Notes: generated by a model from the letters alone, not told the origin. 64,000 nucleotides of DNA from Gonocerus acuteangulatus (GCA_946811695.1 OX328123.1:151360577-151424576), one strand, 5' to 3'. Positions 10,961-21,883 are shown, counted from the first letter of the stretch. Translations and numbers: made by a program.

Positions 10961-12081
10961 AATATCATTTAGTGAATAAGGACTATTCTGTTAGCTTTCA
11001 GTTATGTTTAGGTTTAGTTTTTAGCACAGACAACGCATCGTCAAAAAAAAACAAAAAAAAATAGCTACTATTTCGTGCCGCTAGTAATCTTTTACCAGGG
11101 AAAAAATTTAATTTTTCAAAAGGATGTACTAAATCAAATTAAAAAGCTATTTGTAAGCTTTCGAGAAAGTTAAGATATTAATAAATTTATAATATTTAAA
11201 AAAGTACCAACAAATCGTACTAAATTTGGACCTTTGAATAGCAATAGAAATTAATTTTTCATAGTCCTACTACTATTTCTTCCAACTCGTGATACTTCAA
11301 TGAAGTTTTATTAGGGAAGTAGCAAATAAAAATAATATTTATGCAGATATATCTGAAAGGTGTGTTAAAACCTTTAGAGGATCTTAAATACGTACAACCT
11401 AACTTACTGTACGATTATATGTACCAACTGCTCAAGTTTCAGATCTACACTTACAAACAAATCCCCAAAAAAACTGCTCTCCAAGAGTGAGACTACGACC
11501 GAAAAAGACAGGATGAGGTAAGCCCAGAAGAGAGCTACTTACAGTGGCTGTGTTTAATGTGTAACATTAAGCCACTGGCGCGAGAATTGCCAGAGGAATG
11601 CTAGCTGGCTCCCGCGCCATAAACAGCACCATGGCTCTTCCCTTTCTTCTCTCCCTTCTGCATTTATACTCCTCCGTATACTCACTAATGACCTCCTCCT
11701 CCGCATTTCCCTTCTTAATAGCTCTACAACTTACAACTTCTCACTGACCGTAGAAAAATACCTTATACAGATCAACACAAAGAATATCAATTTCAATTAG
11801 ATAAATAAGAAGAACGTTATTGACAACGATTCTGCAAAGAGAACCACGCAAAAATTCGGAAGATGTTATATCAAAAACCGGAGGAGCCTAATAACATTAG
11901 CTGGTTTTACAAAAATTTGACGATAAGCGACCTATTGAAAGTGTTAGTTCCTTCGGACGAATTATTTTTTATGGTACGAATGCGTGTATTGGAAAGGGGC
12001 AGAGCCTCCCGTCAGTTGTAATTTAAGTCATTCAACGTCCATTTGCATTATACAAGGATATAAATTGAACTTGTGTATTAT
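10961..12081. other. unassigned DNA
   Basis: A GC-richer island at about 11470-11720 has a short inverted repeat (TGGCGCGAG...CTCCCGCGCCA). No frame with a recognised domain. The rest is AT-rich. Confidence 0.4.
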
Positions 12082-12532
12082 CCTTTTGAGTATTGTAGAG
12101 TGGAGTATATCGTCCTTGCGTATTATACAGCGGTGTACACTACCCTTGTGTATTATACAGTGGTGTATATCGTCCTTGCGTATTATAGAGTTATATGTAC
12201 CGTCCTTGTGTATTGTACAGTGGTGTATACTGCCCTTGTGTATTATACAGTGGTGTATATCGTCCTTGCGTATTATAGAGTGATATATACCGTCCTTGTG
12301 TATTATACAGTGGAGTACACTACCCTTGTGTATTATACAGTGGTGTATATCGTCCTTGCGTATTATAGAGTGATATATACCGTCCTTGTGTATTATACAG
12401 TGGAGTACACTACCCTTGTGTATTATACAGTGGAGTACACTACCCTTGTGTATTATACAGTGGTGTATATCGTCCTTCGATATTATAGAGTGATATATAC
12501 CGCCCAATTGTATTATACCGTGGAGTATAAAG
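12082..12532. repeat. 30-bp tandem repeat array
   Basis: About 15 units of a 30-bp motif (TATTATACAGTGGTGTATAT then CGTCCTTGCG), with alternating variants giving a partial 60-bp higher-order order. Because 30 is divisible by 3 and the unit lacks stops, frames stay open on both strands (222 codons on minus, 163 and 99 on plus). I regard these as repeat artefacts. Confidence 0.95.
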
Positions 12533-13063
12533 AAGTGGGTAAGTTCTTGTCGAGAAGAAGGTAGGAGCCGAGAGAGAAACTGCAGAAAGATAGGTGTGAG
12601 GATAGTGTTGATTAGGTCTCCCTGAGGCACTCCACCGCACCCAGTATACCCGGGAGGAGAAAATACATTTTTAATATTCTCTCTAGACGGTAGCATTAAA
12701 TATTAACAAGAAACTTTCACTAACTCCTTTTGTACATCCATTTTTCAGGATTTGAACAAGTAAAGATAATATGTTTTCAACATCTTATAAACTTCACTAA
12801 ACAGCTTCCTGAAAATCCATAAGATTTCTTGCCCGTAGGAAAGCAAAATGGAATCTTAAGATACTCACGATAATCTTAGCACCTCTATTTGTCTGGGTAA
12901 GCTCACCTATAAAAAAAAAATAATAATAAAATTTCAATTACTGAGAAAAATATTTTAACATCTAAAATATAAAGATTTACCAAAAATTACAATAAACCTT
13001 ATGCAGACAAAATAAAATCTTTTAATCTGTAACTTTTCTTTGAGACATATTGCGTTGTTCAAG
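12533..13063. other. unassigned DNA beside the gap
   Basis: The minus strand near 12600-12650 reads GCGGVPQGDLINTILTPIF, faintly like an RT GVPQG motif. It is too short and unsupported to call. Confidence 0.3.
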
Positions 13064-13263
13064 NNNNNNNNNNNNNNNNNNNNNNNNNNNNNNNNNNNNN
13101 NNNNNNNNNNNNNNNNNNNNNNNNNNNNNNNNNNNNNNNNNNNNNNNNNNNNNNNNNNNNNNNNNNNNNNNNNNNNNNNNNNNNNNNNNNNNNNNNNNNN
13201 NNNNNNNNNNNNNNNNNNNNNNNNNNNNNNNNNNNNNNNNNNNNNNNNNNNNNNNNNNNNNNN
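13064..13263. other. assembly gap (200 N)
   Basis: Exactly 200 N bases, probably a placeholder length. Frames crossing it are meaningless. Confidence 0.99.
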
Positions 13264-13425
13264 GTTTGTGACATTTGCAACAGAAACTTGACTATAAAAC
13301 ACATACTAACTGACTGCAAAAAACGTGACGGATTAAATCTACCAAACGACTTGAATGAACTCTTGACGGAAAACAGTCCACACATAAACACAATACTCAC
13401 TCATCTTAAAGATACAAACATTTAA
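13264..13425 (+). pseudogene. LINE ORF2 carboxy-terminal end (zinc knuckle), cut by gap
   Basis: The frame opens at the gap edge: VCDICNRNLTIKHILTDC and 36 more residues to TAA at 13425. C-x2-C-x7-H-x4-C is the zinc-knuckle spacing at the end of ORF2 in I/Jockey-related LINEs, probably nucleic-acid binding. The remnant at 16997-17178 has identical spacing and a similar closing region. The upstream RT is hidden or absent because of the gap. Confidence 0.7.
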
Positions 13426-13552
13426 AATAAACGCATTATAAAATCTATAAGAATATATATGACTTAACGTGAAGTTGCTTAATAGACACAGTTTTTTAAA
13501 CCTAAAATGTGCAAAACATTTTAATAGATAATATGTTTATGTTTAAATATAA

Positions 13553-13610
<58 letters not shown>

Positions 13611-13866
13611 CGAATTCACGTTTTTTTTTCTAAATTTTGGAATAATTCAAAAGTGTAAAATTTTTACACTTTTTATTTTTTATTTTTTTTTATTATAATT
13701 TTTTTTTTTATTGCTCTAAACTTTTTTAACATTTTGTTTACAAGAATAACTGGAAGTATTTATATTTTTAACTTGTTTAGCTGTTAGTGGTTTCTACTGC
13801 GAACATCTGGATAAGTGCAAGTCGCTACATTTGCGAGCTCTATAAAAATAAATAAATAAATAATGG
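13426..13866 (+). mobile_element. probable LINE 3' UTR with AATA tail
   Basis: Follows the LINE stop codon. Contains an AT microsatellite (13552-13609), T-rich sequence, then a possible 3' hairpin region (TACTGCGAACATCTGGATAA...GTCGC) and a tail of AATA repeats at about 13845-13863. Tandem A/T tails are usual for I-type LINEs. Confidence 0.5.
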
Positions 13867-14360
13867 CTTCTTTAGTTAATGGGCATCTATTATTTCTTTC
13901 TTAAACATTACAATTTTGAAATTTTAAAATATTTAATAGTATAAATTATAAGTCGTCATGTAATAACTCAGTCCAAAACAAACAGAAAATAAATTAAAAA
14001 TTTCTTTTAAAAACAATCACCAGCCATGTCTCGTACAAAAGAGAATCAGTCCAATAGGAGCATAGGGCAATACCGATAAGAAAGGTATTATAATAATAGG
14101 ATGAAGGTATTTTAAATAAAATTTATGCTATTAAATATTTTAGTATTTCAAAATTGTAACGCTTCAAAAAAAAATAATTTCAGTAAAGTTTGTCTCTGAA
14201 GAGAAACCAAGTTTGCCACAAACTAATTTACCTACATGAATAAAATGGTTTAAATGAAGTTCTGAAGCATTTTTTGACCTATAAGGCCTTTATTAAAAAA
14301 AGAGGAAAAATATATGTGAAAGAGATCAAGTTACGAAAGAATATGTATATGTATATATAT
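13867..14360. other. unassigned AT-rich DNA
   Basis: No repeat end or coding signature recognised. Confidence 0.4.
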
Positions 14361-14495
14361 ACCTACTGTGAAGAAGTCGATGCTGGTGAACACGTGCTTT
14401 TTATATGCCCGAGGAGGAAAAGCATAAGGTATGATTATGGCATAGTTACCCACAATATTTTTGATGTTGACAATATGGTGATGGACTTCACTTGA
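14361..14495 (+). pseudogene. R1-like LINE carboxy-terminal fragment
   Basis: The frame contains CEEVDAGEHVLFICPRRKSI, which fits the R1-clade pattern of a cysteine region followed by (E)DAEHVLFxCPRW and a short helix. The second cysteine of the first pair is missing and the frame ends soon after at VMDF. Only about 45 residues are readable; no RT or endonuclease nearby. Jockey or I clades are alternatives. Confidence 0.5.
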
Positions 14496-14976
14496 GAGAA
14501 ATAATGGCATTATTGCTAGAGCAAGACCAGGACAATCGTGCAGGCGAAGACGGAAATTAAAAAATGTAAGTTAATTAGGCACCCGGGTCATTCCACGACA
14601 GTTCAACCCAGGCATGACACCCGTGATCTTAGATTTCAATGAAAGTTGGCATGTTTGTTCCTTTAATTGATATAAGTAAGGTCATAAATCAGTTTTTCTC
14701 TATCTCAAATGGTTTATGTTTTACGCCGTGCTAAAGTTTTGGAAATTTTGCAGTTTTCATTGATTTGAAAAAGGAAGTGCAATATGTTTTTGCATAGAAA
14801 ATTAATCATACCTTCTTTAATTATAAAACAATATTGATGACATTTTTTTATTTCAATACTTCAATAGATAATGAAGACAGAAAAAATATAATATAACCGT
14901 AAAGTAAATAAAAATTGTCTGAAAAAAAAAAATGGTCTAAATAAGGCGTTCCACGCTAAATGGAATATCATCAAAG
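14496..14976. other. unassigned interspersed repeat-like DNA
   Basis: CACCCGGGTCATTCCACGAC near 14580 looks like the edge of an interspersed repeat, but I find no second copy in the window. Confidence 0.35.
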
Positions 14977-15785
14977 TCCGTCACGCAGGAGCTGCATAAC
15001 TAAGCACTTTCCTCAGAATTTGGGTAGTGTAGACTGCTTTCCAGAACAATTTGCTTAAAATATCCTACATAAATAAAATAAAAACATGAATAGTTTTCTT
15101 TTAATTTTGTAATGAGTAACTGATAAATTATTAATTTGCTTCCAGAGTTATGTTTACACATGGTACCTACTACACTACGTAATAAATACAAAAAACCTCA
15201 TATTATCGTATTTTGATCTAACGCAGGAACCGGATACAGCCATTCTAGTGGTAGAAAGCGCTCCTTGCGGCGCCTTTGTGAACCTATGTCTGGCTGGCTT
15301 TTCTATTGAAATATATTACAAAGTAAACCCCCCTTTCCGATTGACCGATTCAGCTCATTTTTACAACACTTCTTTCTCATAAGTTACCCACGACGTATAC
15401 CGCGTTTCGTTACAATACAGCAGAAATTACGACCAGTATGAGTATATTAGTAATTTGGGTCCGGAGTAAACCCCCCCCCCTCCTAATGAACCGATTTAGT
15501 TTATTTTTACAACACACATTTGCCTGTAGATTACCACTACGAATACCGAGTTTCGTCGAAATATACCAAAAATCACGGCTGGAAGTGGCGAATTGGTATT
15601 GTGGGTCCGGAGTAAACCCCCCCCCCTCCTTATGAACCGATTTAGTTCATTTTTATATCTCACTTTTCTCCCTATATTAACACTACGAATACCAAGTTTC
15701 GTTGAAATATAACAAATATTACGGCTGGCATGGTCAAATTAGTGTTATCTTGAGAACTATATATGACAAACTCCTCTGTTTTAGC
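14977..15785 (+). mobile_element. Helentron-like family E, 3' end missing
   Basis: 5' end TCCGTCACGCAGGAGCTGC at 14977, then the subterminal motif TAAGCACTTTCCTC. The body has about three degenerate subrepeats beginning GGGTCCGGAGTAAACCCC and CCGATTTAGTTTATTTTTAC. It matches 51436-52518 (opposite strand). The AT core and 3' hairpin are lost. Frames within are not genes. Confidence 0.8.
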
Positions 15786-15855
15786 GTGAAAAAATGTATA
15801 ATGCAAATTAATCTGAAATAAGATTAAAATAGAGCTTCGCTGGTTGAGTTATAAC

Positions 15856-16777
15856 TAGTGTTGTTAAAAGCGAGCCCTGACTAGAGGCTTGAGGCCTGAA
15901 CCTTGAACCTAACCTCCACAGGCCAAGCTCTGAGGGCACGATTAAGGCTCGGGAGCGAGGCTCCATCCTAACCTTATCAAGCCCTGAAGGTTCGGCAAGG
16001 TTCTCCCTCGAGCCTTGAAGGCTCGGCCTTGGAGCCCTGGGAAGGTAGAGCTTCGCCAAGCACGGTTATAGTCAAACCCTTTCTAGTGCTTTACTAGATT
16101 ATCTATATACAATAATTACTTACTCTTTAATTATTAAATTTTATTAATTTCGATTTTTTGGTGACATATCTCACCATTTATTTAACAATAATAAATATAA
16201 AGTTTTAACGGCATCTTTATTTACAAAGGGAGGTAATTTAGCTGTTACCTCTGATAATTCTTATTTTGCTTCATTTGTAATTTATTAAAATTCAACAGAG
16301 TTCAGTTTATAATGTTAATGATTACCCTAAATAAAGTGCCTCATTTAGCTGATTTTTTAAATTCTGTATTCTTATGGATTAAAATCTGCATGAAAAATTG
16401 TATGGACTTTTATTATTTAACGGAGATAAAAGTATGACAGTGTCATACAGTTAAGAGGTATGGCAGTGTTGCCATCACCGTCTAACAGAATTTATTTTTT
16501 AGAAAAAGTTACTTTTTTTAAACAATTAGTGATCCATATAATCTAGTTTATCGATAAATTTAATCGGTAGCGAATAATTTCAGTGTGGCGGAAACAATTT
16601 TGGACGAATCTACCAAAGTATATTTCATGAAACAGCTGTTTGGCCGCTATCCGCCATTTCCACCAAGCCGAGCCTTCAAGGCTCGCGCCTTCTATCGAGC
16701 CCTGTCCAAGCTCTGAGAGTTCGAGCTTTTAGGAGCCGCGCTTTCTAGCCTTAAAGGCGCGCTCTTTTACAACACTA
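15856..16777. mobile_element. hAT-like non-autonomous element, perfect 8-bp TSD
   Basis: The ends are TAGTGTTGTTAAAAGCG and the complement of TAGTGTTGTAAAAGAGCGCG. Both flanks are GTTATAAC (15848-15855 and 16778-16785), an exact 8-bp duplication typical of hAT. Both subterminal regions are dense in imperfect GAGCCTTGAAGGCTCG palindromes, while the middle is AT-rich. No transposase. Length 922 bp. Confidence 0.93.
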
Positions 16778-16996
16778 GTTATAACGATCTTGTAAATTGG
16801 AGGTAAACAAACCAATGTTAGTGGAAAATTGTTAAATTAACTGATAGTGGCGATAGCTGAAACAAATTAAAAAAGGAAAGTTAGTTCTGTTTTTTGTTCG
16901 AAAGAAACGGTAGTTTAAAATATTTTCGACCCCAGAAGAACATTTGATGAAGAAAAATCAAATTTTAATCCAATATAATAATAATTATTATAGAAT

Positions 16997-17178
16997 GTGA
17001 GCACTGTGACAGCATTCTCGATGTTAGGCATATCCTAGTGGACTGCCCAGCATTCCAAGATGCCAGAGAGCGGCATCAACTTCCGATTTCCCTTAAGGAT
17101 CTGTTGTCCAAAAAAGAAGCTTCCGTGAAAAAGTTAATAGCATACTTAAAAGACCTTAAAATTTATGATCTCTTATAA
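16997..17178 (+). pseudogene. LINE ORF2 carboxy terminus (CCHC knuckle)
   Basis: Reads CEHCDSILDVRHILVDCPAF, then ARERHQLPISLKDLL and LIAYLKDLKIYDLL, stop at 17178. The spacing C-x2-C-x7-H-x4-C matches the remnant at 13264-13425, and both close with a helical L-rich segment. This fits the terminal knuckle of an I/Jockey-type LINE. The first cysteine codon straddles the target-duplication edge, so the frame begins at the truncation point. Confidence 0.75.
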
Positions 17179-17279
17179 TAGCCTAATTATAGATTGTATA
17201 TTAATGTGTAAAAGTTTCTAAATTTATGTGTTTATATATTCTGAAAAGAGAGAACGTATTTGTTGTAGGAGTGCGGTGC

Positions 17280-17410
17280 ATGTTTAGTGTGATTTTATTT
17301 ATTGTATAAGTGCAGTGTATGTTTAGTGTGAGTGTATTTATTATGTGTGAGTGTATTTATTATGTGTAAGTGTATTTATTATGTGTGAGTGTATTTATTA
17401 TGTGTGGTTG
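17280..17410 (+). repeat. GTGTATTTATTATGTGTGA tandem tract
   Basis: Four to six imperfect units of about 20 bp inside the LINE 3' UTR. Confidence 0.85.
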
Positions 17411-17691
17411 TGAGAGTTTTTGTATGTTTGTAAGTGAGTGTGTAATTATCATTATGTAAATATGTAAATAGAATTTTAGGTTTAGATCTAGGTTTAAGGT
17501 TAGATCCGATATTTGTTACAAGGGTCTAACACAATTTGTATATAGCATTTTTAGATTTAGTGTACAATTCACCCACCAATTAAATAATAGTCCCCAAAAA
17601 ACTGCGGTTAATCAAGGTAACAAACAATTTAGAATACCAAGCAATTATAGAAATTGTTTCATCATATGTTAAAAATGAAACAACGTTCAAT

Positions 17692-17722
17692 GGTGCTAAT
17701 GGCCTAGGTAGTCGAAGCACCC
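17692..17722 (+). other. LINE 3'-terminal hairpin shared with SINEs
   Basis: GGTGC-TAATGGCCTAGGTAGTCGAA-GCACC folds with a 5-bp stem just before the tail. SINE family 1 has the same loop with stem GGCGC/GCGCC, and SINE family 3 (26304-26335) has a close relative. Probably the recognition site for the LINE reverse transcriptase. Confidence 0.7.
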
Positions 17723-17807
17723 TAAAAGAGGGGAAAAAAAAATTATTATAGAATATAATTGAAGGGGTCGGGGGAAAATAGTTCAAGCAACATGTTTAAC
17801 AAAACAT

Positions 17808-17950
17808 AACTGTAGCTGCTCTATGTTGGATATTATGTGGGACTATCAGTTGAATTGGTTAGGGGCATCAAGATTAAGTAGCATATTTTAGTAGCATTTG
17901 CATCATAGACTGATAGTCCCACATAATATACAACGTATGGCAGCTAAAGT
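17808..17950. mobile_element. short MITE with about 45-bp TIRs
   Basis: The left arm includes ATTATGTGGGACTATCAG and the right arm its complement CTGATAGTCCCACATAAT. Arms extend outwards through TAGCTGC/GCAGCTA. The total is about 143 bp. Family unknown. Confidence 0.8.
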
Positions 17951-18077
17951 TAAGTTATAGATCTAGTTATATTGATCAGAAAATGGCAATATCTAAAGCT
18001 AAATTGAATATTTGTCAACTTAATTAATAATTTATCAAACTTTAGAATATCACACAGACATCCTCCATACAATAATT

Positions 18078-18262
18078 AGCGTGCCAGGCAGATATTTAAC
18101 CCGAGTTGTGAGTTCGATTCCCACTACGGGGTTGTGGTTTTTCTTGAGAATAAAGAAAAGGCATCAGCCCTTTCTTGGCTAGAAAAGGGTGGTAACCTAT
18201 AGATAACACGTCCTAAAAAATTCTGTGTTAATAATAATGGACGTTAAAATTTAAATAAATAA
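18078..18262 (+). mobile_element. SINE family 2 copy
   Basis: Decayed head with a recognisable B box (AGTTCGATTCCCACTACGGG), then GCATCAGCCC, CTAGAAAAGGGTGGTAACC, TATAGATAACACGTCC and the tail GGACGTTAAAATTTAAATAA. Confidence 0.85.
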
Positions 18263-18263
<1 letters not shown>

Positions 18264-18357
<94 letters not shown>

Positions 18358-18463
18358 CCGGACTCCAGAGGGAGTACTTGGGAACATGTCGGGCCCAATA
18401 AATAAAGTAGTATAAAAAAAGGGAAGACTGCTTTAATGACCCCATGCCTACTAGGATAAAAAA

Positions 18464-18528
<65 letters not shown>
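18264..18528. repeat. two (AT)n tracts around a unique 110-bp core
   Basis: AT dinucleotide tracts at about 18264-18355 and 18468-18528. The core between them (GCCGGACTCCAGAGGGAGTA onward) is not recognised; it could be the middle of an element inserted in a microsatellite. Confidence 0.85.
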
Positions 18529-18530
<2 letters not shown>

Positions 18531-19154
18531 AAAAAAATCTGTAGCTTATAGAATTTGCCTAAGGACATTGACCTGTACTCCGAATTACGGATTTCTGTTT
18601 CCGGCTTTGCCGAAAGGACAGAAGCTGGTCAGCTGTTGCCTTTGAGAGGATTATCCGTACTATTTGAGCCCTGGGAAGTCCGTGACAGAGTTATTATGTT
18701 AGGGATAGTGGAGTCTGGGGTTCCGATGGCAGATGTAGGCCATTCATATGGTATTTTCTGATCCGTTACAGTTAGCACCCTCCCGTAACCAACCAACTGG
18801 CCTCTTCTCGCAGACTCCTCAGCCGTGTCTCCCTATATACTTATGTAACAAACGGAAAATGAGAATCTGAATGGTATATAGTTATAGAAAAAAAAAAAAA
18901 AAAAACAAGTATGACATGTAAATACTCTGACTCGACCATTAAATTCGGCGCGAGGGAAAATAACGGTACATAAAATAATGGTACCTAACGATAAGAATAA
19001 CTGTCATTAAAAAACGCGATTTAAAAAAAAACCTACTGGGATAAGAAAAAAAACCTTCAAGCAGGACATGCATTACTAACTACATTCGACAGAAGAAGGG
19101 TAGTGTATACTGTATTCTGTAAATAATTAGGACAAAATAACCAATTTATTTATT
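18529..19154. other. unassigned DNA
   Basis: The frame at 18555-18761 has ordinary composition but no recognisable domain. A poly(A) lies at 18889-18905. Confidence 0.4.
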
Positions 19155-19352
19155 AAATTTTAACCATTTATTATTAACTATGAATTTTAGGACGGGTTAT
19201 CTATAGGTTACCACCCTTTTCTAGCCAGGATAGGGCTGATGCCTTTTCCTTTTTCTAAAGAAAAGCCACCACCCCTAGTGGGAATCGAACCCACGACCCT
19301 TTGGCACGGAGTGTTAAGTGCTCACGTCTTAACGCTCACGGCCACCGGGCCT
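19155..19352 (-). mobile_element. SINE family 2, best-preserved copy
   Basis: Read on minus: head GGAGGCCCGGTGGCCGTGAG, long variable region, B box GTCGTGGGTTCGATTCCCAC, body GGCATCAGCCCTATCCTGGC, AAAAGGGTGGTAACC, then GATAACCCGTCC and an A/T tail. The GGCCGTGAGCGTTAAG D arm and extra length before the B box resemble class II tRNAs (Leu or Ser). Confidence 0.9.
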
Positions 19353-19447
19353 CCAAACCAAATTTGAATACAAATATAAACATAAATAACATTTGTGACC
19401 TTAAATCTTTGTAATTAACAGCTGACCAGATATTAAATTTTAATTAA

Positions 19448-19690
19448 TTTTCTTTCGGAGTAAACCCCAACTTATATTAAACGTTTAACATTTTACAACA
19501 CATGCCACTCATTGGTTAGGGATCTTGTCCACAGACTTTCATTGAAAAAACGTAAAATTAAGCGCCAGTACGAACAAATTAACAATTTGGTTCTTGAGCA
19601 ACTCTCATTCGTACTGGTCCGATTTAATTTATTTTTACAACCTATCTTTCTCATCTGTCACAAAAATAAGCTTCGTGAAATCAAACACAA
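19448..19690 (+). mobile_element. decayed family E fragment
   Basis: TTCGGAGTAAACCCC and CCGATTTAATTTATTTTTACAA echo the family E subrepeats, but the text between is diverged. Confidence 0.4.
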
Positions 19691-19807
19691 TAAACAGGAA
19701 TGTTCATCCAGCAGAAGATCAAATATGATACGTTATTTCAAGATAGGATACACCTACAAGTACATACTGCAAAACAGAATTATCAATAAAGCACATACTG
19801 ACAGAGT

Positions 19808-19935
19808 GGGGTATCCCCGTGGTCTAGTGGATAACGCCTTAGATTCATAAGCGGGAGGTGGTGGGTTCGAGTCCCACCGGCGGCAGGAATTTTATCATCC
19901 CACGGCTCGTTGAGGAAATTCCTCGCTGCCCCTTG
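19808..19935 (+). mobile_element. SINE family 1 with complete tRNA-like head
   Basis: GGGGTATCCCCGTGGTCTAG (A box), AGATTCATAAGCGGGAGG, B box GGTTCGAGTCCCACC, then GGCGGCAGGAATTTTATCAT. The 3' hairpin and poly(A) are absent. The head resembles a tRNA, but an acceptor-stem partner is not preserved, so I do not call a functional tRNA gene. Confidence 0.88.
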
Positions 19936-21264
19936 TATACATCAACTGCTGTATAACATCCGTTCCCTACTTATGGTTTTCCTAGTAGATGTTGCTTAGA
20001 GTGAAAGATGCCCAGCAATGTATTTGAAGACGTGATAGAGGACATTTACACACCAGAGAAATGCCTGCCATTAAATGTTTCCCCTGTTCATATCATAGCC
20101 CAATAAATTCGGGTCACCACGACGGCTGATATAATCAAAATTCCCGTCTCGGGGTTAACAAACACCTGGCGATTTCCACACAAGATAACAGCTCACTTCC
20201 CACCCAGCCGTGAAGACAAAATACAGCCATCAAAACCTACCTGCTTCGTTCCCCGTTGCCCAATCCTAGACGCTAATCGGCAAGAAATAACTCTATTAGT
20301 TGGTTCCCGTGTTTTTTCTTTACAGCTTGATGATTCTAAGGCAGGTGGAAGGTATAAGGTCGGTCGAGTCGACGGCTCAATCTACCTGAGGGTTACCTGG
20401 ACAAGTACCTGGGGATTGCCAGCAACCAGCACCTGTCTCTTCATTAGACTCTCTAAAACATGATTATACACGCTCTCAGCATTTCCTCGGCCCATTCAGG
20501 ATGCTTAGCACCCCATGTTTCCGCCAGATATTTCTTAAGGGGTGAACATTCCCAATAAGAATGGAGAGAAATATATAAACCAATTATTCTTTCCCTAGAA
20601 GATAGGAGAGTAACAGTCAATGAGGTTCCATTTTCTCAGGCTCGACTTGTGATAAAACTCATTGAGCATTGCTAATAGCTAAATGGTAAATCAACGTACT
20701 GGTATAGGTACGCGTGGGCGTATTCGAAAAATGATTAAAAACATTTATTTTGGAATCATTTACTCAGGCACGAAAACTTGTATAATGATTATATCTGTAA
20801 TAAAAATGAGAATTTCACAAATCAGCAGCGTAAAAATCATTTAAACACGTTATAAAAATAAATATTTTCGAATTATTTACTCGCGAATGAAACTTTGCCT
20901 GTTTCAACTATTTAAGATACGGAGCGAGCACTTAATATGATATACTCACAGTCAGTAACTGACAGTATCCCTTCTCTATAAGAAAGAAAACATAGAGAAT
21001 CCGACAAAACCAAACCCATATACATAACCGTTCTGGAGAAAAGTGAAAAAAACTAGACTTTTCTTGGGCTTTTTTGATATATTCTTATTTATATCGAAGC
21101 CAATTAGAAGAGTAGTAAAGGTAACTTGCCTATTCAAAAGTTCATTAAATTTCCTAGGAAAATGGTTCTTATAAAACTTTTGATTCTCAGTTAATAATAA
21201 GGGGCGTTATAATTTAAATAATATAAAATTTTTATTCTTCAACTGACCCTTTTCTCAATATTCT
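19936..21264. other. unassigned DNA with a SINE 2 tail scrap
   Basis: 21160-21225 resembles the tail of SINE family 2 (TTCTCAGTTAATAATAAGGG). 20080-20460 is GC-richer but shows no recognised gene. Confidence 0.4.
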
Positions 21265-21332
21265 TATCTTCGTGGACGGCGGAAGGTGAACAAATAAAAT
21301 CTTCAACACTCAGTATCACCAACTTTATTTCA

Positions 21333-21375
21333 TCCCTACATGTTTCACACCCTTATTGGTGTCTCTTCAGGGGAA
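21333..21375 (-). ncRNA. hammerhead ribozyme motif, left arm
   Basis: Read on minus: CCC, CTGAAGA (core CUGANGA), stem II ACACC/GGTGT, GAA, then the palindrome ACATGT (A15.1 to U16.1), A at position 17, and GGGA. GGGA pairs with TCCC before CTGAAGA as stem I. Stem III has no loop, so it can form only between two molecules, as known for PLE-associated dimeric hammerheads. Confidence 0.75.
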
Positions 21376-21840
21376 AAAATTACAAAAATAAAACTTACAG
21401 CCTACACCTGAGGAGGATAACCTTCCACCAGTACGGCCACGTCTAGAATGATCATGGTCTGAAAGAATTCAATATGGTGAAAAATAAACAGCTGATCGAT
21501 AATCGATATGTCATACCTTTAAAAATGTTTAAAAAAGCAATTTCCAGAAGAAATATAGTCCTAACAATTAAAACCATCTTCCCACCTTCAAAATAAAAAC
21601 ATAATTTTACTTTTTGTCAAATAAGTTAATAAAAATTATTAACTTATTATTGTTAGGACTATATTTCGTCTGGAAATTCATTTTTAAACATTTTTAAAGG
21701 TATGACATATCGATTATCGATCAGCTGTTTATTTTTCGCCATATTGAATTCTTTCAGACCATGATCATTCTAGACGTGGCCGTACTGGTGGAAGGTTATC
21801 CTCCTCAGGTGTAGGCTGTAAGTTTTATTTTTGTAATTTT

Positions 21841-21883
21841 TTCCCCTGAAGAGGCACCAATAAAGGTGTGAAACATGTAGGGA
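21841..21883 (+). ncRNA. hammerhead ribozyme motif, right arm
   Basis: Same core as the left arm in opposite orientation: CTGAAGA, stem II CACC/GGTG, GAAACATGTA, GGGA. All conserved core bases are present; stem II is a little shorter. Confidence 0.75.

Larger units (their letters stand above)
16997..17740 (+). mobile_element. 5'-truncated LINE with 14-bp TSD
   Basis: Direct repeats AATTATTATAGAAT occur at 16983-16996 and 17741-17754. Between them lie the last about 60 codons of ORF2, a 3' UTR with a GTGTATTTATTAT tandem tract, a terminal hairpin (17692-17721) and a short A-rich tail. This is a textbook 5'-truncated target-primed insertion. Confidence 0.9.

Noticed and set aside
12590..12660. 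Reverse transcriptase GVPQG-like motif on minus
   Set aside because: About 20 residues only, fused to a repeat-derived frame, with no other RT motif nearby.
13040..13400. Frames with long runs of X
   Set aside because: They cross the 200-N assembly gap.
15808..16059. 83-codon minus-strand frame
   Set aside because: Lies in the GAGCCTTGAAGGCTCG-rich end of the hAT-like element; composition explains it.
19808..19885. Possible functional tRNA gene (also 34469-34545 and 40737-40815)
   Set aside because: A and B boxes and an anticodon-like arm are present, but acceptor-stem pairing is not and the sequence continues into the SINE 1 body; these are SINE heads.
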